Shown one piece after another: positions 63,049 through 64,000 of a stretch of DNA of 64,000 bases; the stretch's first letter is position 1; every line of letters begins with the position of its first letter. The stretch is taken from the NCBI GenBank assembly GCA_949318235.1, contig OX439131.1, positions 27,431,879 through 27,495,878 of the forward strand, given 5' to 3'. This DNA comes from Ecdyonurus torrentis (lineage: Eukaryota > Arthropoda > Insecta > Ephemeroptera > Heptageniidae). The notes under the pieces were generated by a model, which was not told where the DNA came from, searched no databases, and was given only the letters and a program-made list of their open reading frames with translations. A program made the position numbers and the translations under genes.

Positions 63049-64000
63049 TTCATAGGTAAATTTCACCATTTTTTATATGGTACTTTAAACGAGGATGATA
63101 AACAAGAAATCATTTCAAATTTTAATTCACTTGTTCATTCAACTAAAAATATTCAAACAAATTTAAATAGTACTGTTATTTATATAAAAAATGTCGAGGA
63201 ACAAATTCAATATAATACAGTCACTCTTAGAAATATTACGGAACGTCTTGTTACACAATTTGAATTACTTCAAAATAATCTCAAACAAAAAGTTATTAAT
63301 TTTGAAATTGTATCAAATAAATTACAATCTGATATCAATTTTTTATCTCTTTTGTCTGAATTAAATATCATTTTAACTAAAGCTAGAATTGATTTAATGT
63401 CGTTTCGTACATCTATTTCAGAAAGTCAACATACTCACTTGAGTCATACGTTAATCCCCCCAAATAAATTCCTTTCTATTTTACATACCTTAGCTATAAC
63501 TGTTCCTAATGAGTTTTCCTTTCCTCATACAGTCAATATAAATAATGTTGAATATTTTTATAAATTAGCACATATCAATTACTTTCAATCTAATACCAAT
63601 TTAATATTAATAATATCCCTTCCTCTTATTTCTAACAAAAATACATTTCATCATTTCAAAATTCAATCAATTCCATTTTTTCAAAATGATTTTAATATTT
63701 TTTCTGAATGGAATGTTAAACAAAATCTTTTTATAAATATTCTCAACAATACTTATTTTTCAACTGATAATGATTTAACATGCATTAATTCAAATCCACT
63801 CACTACATTGTGTTCATATAGTGATATTATATTTGATATGTCAGTTCAATCTTGTGAAGTAGATTTATTTTTTAACACCACTTGTCCCGATTGTCAACGT
63901 ATGATTACAAAAGCAGTTACTCCATTTTTCAAAAGAATACAAAATAATGTTCTTTTCTCTATGACAAAACCCTCCCATGTAACAATTATTTGCTATTATA
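63049..64000 (+). pseudogene. env: env, 3' part, running off the window
   Basis: Coding sequence resumes directly after the transposon, in register with the first part when the insert and one TT copy are set aside. It is open for 317 codons to the window edge. It is rich in heptad-like Asn/Leu/Ile stretches and N-glycosylation sites (LNSTV, LRNITE, NNTYF) and has the CPDC-type Cys cluster of F-type envelopes. The transmembrane end is outside the window. It has no start of its own, so it is effectively a severed half-gene. Confidence 0.8.

Larger units (their letters stand above)
50821..64000 (+). mobile_element. errantivirus-like Ty3/gypsy element, 3' end beyond window
   Basis: The order is 5' LTR, tRNA-Leu primer site, gag, pol (protease, reverse transcriptase, RNase H, integrase) and an F-type env, which is the layout of insect errantiviruses. 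gag and pol are open throughout. env is split by a DNA transposon (57291-63048), so this copy cannot make an intact envelope. The 3' LTR is outside the window, so target duplication and LTR identity cannot be read. It is antisense to the SDR gene and lies immediately upstream of its visible exons. Confidence 0.9.

Overview
This window is animal nuclear DNA. It is very AT-rich, full of long microsatellites, with genes split by GT-AG introns and many DNA-transposon remnants. A Ty3/gypsy element carrying an F-type envelope gene, a mariner copy and the gene content point to an arthropod, most likely an insect. That assignment is inference; no marker here fixes the species. All exon boundaries were read by hand from splice signals, reading-frame phase and family resemblance.

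Layout. 1-19.9 kb: no gene recognised; microsatellites, foldback/MITE elements (some nested) and a hAT-like element. 19.9-24.2 kb (+): a four-exon mitochondrial carrier of the SLC25A51 (NAD+ carrier) type. 26.1-27.4 kb: a broken mariner with an unusual inverted duplication of its 5' end. 28.3-31.2 kb (-): a four-exon Ly6/uPAR-type GPI-anchored protein whose introns are packed with palindromic elements. 33.8-35.0 kb (-): a C2H2 zinc-finger protein with an Ikaros/Hunchback-type C-terminal finger pair, divergent from PPCDC (+, 35.5-38.9 kb, coenzyme A synthesis), with about 0.3 kb between them. 41.5-44.0 kb (-): a complete six-exon SRD5A3 (polyprenol reductase) gene. 48.6-50.5 kb (-): the last three coding exons of a short-chain dehydrogenase/reductase of the SDR16C/RDH10 type. 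From 50.8 kb to the window end (+): an errantivirus-like retroelement with 5' LTR, tRNA-Leu primer site, gag, pol and env. Its env is split by a 5.76 kb DNA transposon that itself carries a hAT element and a 5S rRNA-like fragment.

The host genes are housekeeping or membrane functions (NAD+ import, CoA synthesis, dolichol synthesis, lipid-alcohol/steroid oxidation, a surface Ly6 protein, a transcription factor). They show no sign of acting as one pathway. What stands out is the transposon landscape: at least four families of TTAA-flanked foldback elements, several of them nested, many carrying perfect TGACGTCA (CRE-type) palindromes in their arms. I found no novel protein-coding system.
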